This document shows positions 6,410 to 7,353 of a stretch of DNA of 7,353 nt, piece by piece. Position 1 is the first letter of the stretch; the number at the start of each line of letters is the position of its first letter. This stretch comes from Pseudomonadota bacterium (GTDB taxonomy: Bacteria; Pseudomonadota; Gammaproteobacteria; Burkholderiales; Burkholderiaceae_B), in contig JAEZGR010000362.1 in NCBI GenBank assembly GCA_023437255.1, positions 1 through 7,353 on the forward strand, in the 5' to 3' direction. The translations under genes were made by a program, and so were the position numbers. The notes beneath the pieces were generated by a model. It made no database searches and had not been told where the DNA came from. It worked only from the letters and a program-made list of their open reading frames with translations.

Positions 6410-6448
6410 GCACCGCCCGAAGGTGGGCGGTGCACAGAAAACTGTGCA
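6410..6448 (+). promoter_or_regulatory. Two overlapping perfect hairpins upstream of the binding-protein gene
   Basis: Hairpin A pairs GCACCGCCC (6410-6418) with GGGCGGTGC (6425-6433), 9 bp with a 6-base loop. Hairpin B pairs TGCACAG (6431-6437) with CTGTGCA (6442-6448), 7 bp around AAAA. They share TGC (6431-6433), so full forms of both cannot exist at once. Hairpin B ends on the first base of AGGGAG (6448-6453), the ribosome site of the next gene. No T-tract follows A. Roles in mRNA stability or in setting binding-protein output are plausible; the DNA palindrome B could also be a protein site. Confidence 0.5.
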
Positions 6449-6462
6449 GGGAGTTTGTATCA

Positions 6463-7353
6463 ATGAGAATGAATAAGCGCTTCTGGAAGTCGGCCTTGGC
6501 CGGCCTGGCCTGTGTGGTGGGCCTGACTCAACTGGGCGTGGCGGCCGCGAACGAGCCGGTAAAGGGTGGTCGCCTGAACCTGGTGGTGCAGCCCGAGCCC
6601 CCCTTGCTGAACCTGGGTGTAAACAAGCTGGGCCCCACTTCATTCGTGGGCGGCAAGATCTATGAAGGCCTGATCACGCTGTCGCCGGACTTGAAGCCGT
6701 TGCCGCGCCTGGCCGAGTCATGGACAGTGTCGCCCGACAGCACCACCTATGTGTTCAACCTGCGCAAGGATGTGACCTGGCACGATGGCAAGCCTTTCAC
6801 GGCCGATGACGTCATTTTCAGCTTCACCAAATTCCTGCCGGCCACGACCCCGCGCACGGGCATGGTCTTGGGTCTGACCGAATCGATCACCGCCCTCGAC
6901 TCACACACCGTCGAATTCAAGTTCAAGAAGCCGTTCCCGGCGTTGATGATGGTACTGGAAGCGACCGGTGGCACGATCATGCCGGCCCACCTGTACGAAG
7001 GCGTGGAGGATTTCCGTACCGCCCCCGCCAACAACACGATCGTGGGCACGGGCCCCTTCAAGGTCAAGGAATGGCGCAAGGGTTCCTACATTCATCTGGT
7101 GCGTAACGACAATTATTGGGAAGCCGGCAAGCCCCACCTCGACGAGATCTACTTCCACGTGATCCCTGATGCCAACAGTCGTTCGATGGCGTTCGAGAGC
7201 GGCCGTATCGACGCGATCCGTACGGGTGACGTGGAGAACTTCGAGATCCTGCGTCTGGCCGAGATCCCCTCGGTGGAGCTGACCAAGGCGGGCTGGGAAT
7301 ACTACGACCCGATCGCTTACCTGCACATCAACATGCGCAACAAGCCCATGGAT
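6463..7353 (+). CDS. ABC transporter periplasmic substrate-binding protein, DppA/OppA class (SBP_bac_5), 3' truncated by window edge
   Basis: The first 297 residues are present; the usual length is about 500-540. The N-terminus is a Sec signal peptide: a basic start with Arg2, Lys5, Arg6 and Lys9, a hydrophobic core at about 11-26, and a likely cut after 'VAAA' near residue 29. The family signature spans 'RLAESWTVSPDSTTYVFNLR' (82-101) and 'WHDGKPFTADDV' (106-117), followed by 'GTGPFKVKEW' (195-204) and 'RNDNYWEAGKPHLDEI' (214-229). Such proteins deliver di- and oligopeptides, opines, nickel or other amides to an ABC importer, whose permease and ATPase genes probably follow outside the window. 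AGGGAG (6448-6453) sits 9 bases before ATG 6463; ATG 6469 is a less likely start. It lies 66 bases after the aminotransferase in the same direction and is likely co-transcribed, so its ligand is probably the acylated amine used by the two enzymes upstream. Family secure, ligand unknown. Confidence 0.92.
   Translation, partial: MRMNKRFWKSALAGLACVVGLTQLGVAAANEPVKGGRLNLVVQPEPPLLNLGVNKLGPTSFVGGKIYEGLITLSPDLKPLPRLAESWTVSPDSTTYVFNLRKDVTWHDGKPFTADDVIFSFTKFLPATTPRTGMVLGLTESITALDSHTVEFKFKKPFPALMMVLEATGGTIMPAHLYEGVEDFRTAPANNTIVGTGPFKVKEWRKGSYIHLVRNDNYWEAGKPHLDEIYFHVIPDANSRSMAFESGRIDAIRTGDVENFEILRLAEIPSVELTKAGWEYYDPIAYLHINMRNKPMD

Noticed and set aside
4270..6435. A very long open frame on the - strand (about 720 codons) antisense to the deacetylase and aminotransferase genes
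   Set aside because: Both + strand genes have complete catalytic motifs. The antisense frame lacks any recognisable domain and runs across two genes and a hairpin; long antisense frames are expected in GC-rich coding DNA.
6463..6516. Lipoprotein signal peptide with Cys17 in the binding protein
   Set aside because: The residue three before Cys17 is Gly and the hydrophobic core before it is too short; a signal peptidase I site near residue 29 fits better.
1..7353. CRISPR array, tRNA or rRNA gene, insertion sequence, prophage or attachment site
   Set aside because: No regularly spaced repeats, cloverleaf pattern, transposase or terminal repeats were seen in either orientation; the window is almost fully occupied by intact metabolic and transport genes.

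Overview
The window is GC-rich bacterial DNA with every gene on the + strand. Gene content and codon use suggest a betaproteobacterium of the order Burkholderiales, perhaps Alcaligenaceae (Bordetella/Achromobacter-like). That placement is inference from overall style; no rRNA or marker gene is present to confirm it.

Layout. (1) Positions 1-1750 hold the end of an iron-siderophore block: the C-terminal part of a siderophore-interacting ferric reductase (cut by the window's left edge), overlapped by 4 bases by an EntS-type MFS siderophore exporter. (2) Positions 1776-2810 encode a cytoplasmic C45-family (penicillin acyltransferase-like) Ntn hydrolase. (3) Positions 2886-3659 encode an IclR-family regulator. 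Its ribosome binding site can be folded into a 9-bp hairpin. (4) Positions 3660-3900 form the main control region, with a near-consensus sigma70 promoter, an inverted repeat over the -35 box and two quasi-palindromes at and just after the expected transcription start. (5) Positions 3901 to the right edge look like one operon: an acetylpolyamine amidohydrolase/histone-deacetylase-family enzyme, a class III (omega) aminotransferase, and a DppA-type periplasmic substrate-binding protein cut by the right edge. GC-rich perfect stem-loops sit in the two gaps of this operon and also after the C45 gene.

Reading of the locus. Genes 3901 onward suggest uptake and breakdown of an acylated amine. The binding protein would capture the substrate, the amidohydrolase would remove the acyl group (acetylputrescine- or acetylpolyamine-like), and the aminotransferase would convert the freed primary amine to an aldehyde. 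The IclR protein is the obvious candidate regulator. The C45 hydrolase, also an amide-bond enzyme, may add a second deacylation or acyl-transfer step. The combination of a C45 hydrolase, an APAH-type deacetylase and a peptide-class (not PotD-class) binding protein is the least ordinary part of the window. The individual families are all known; the pathway and substrate are inference.
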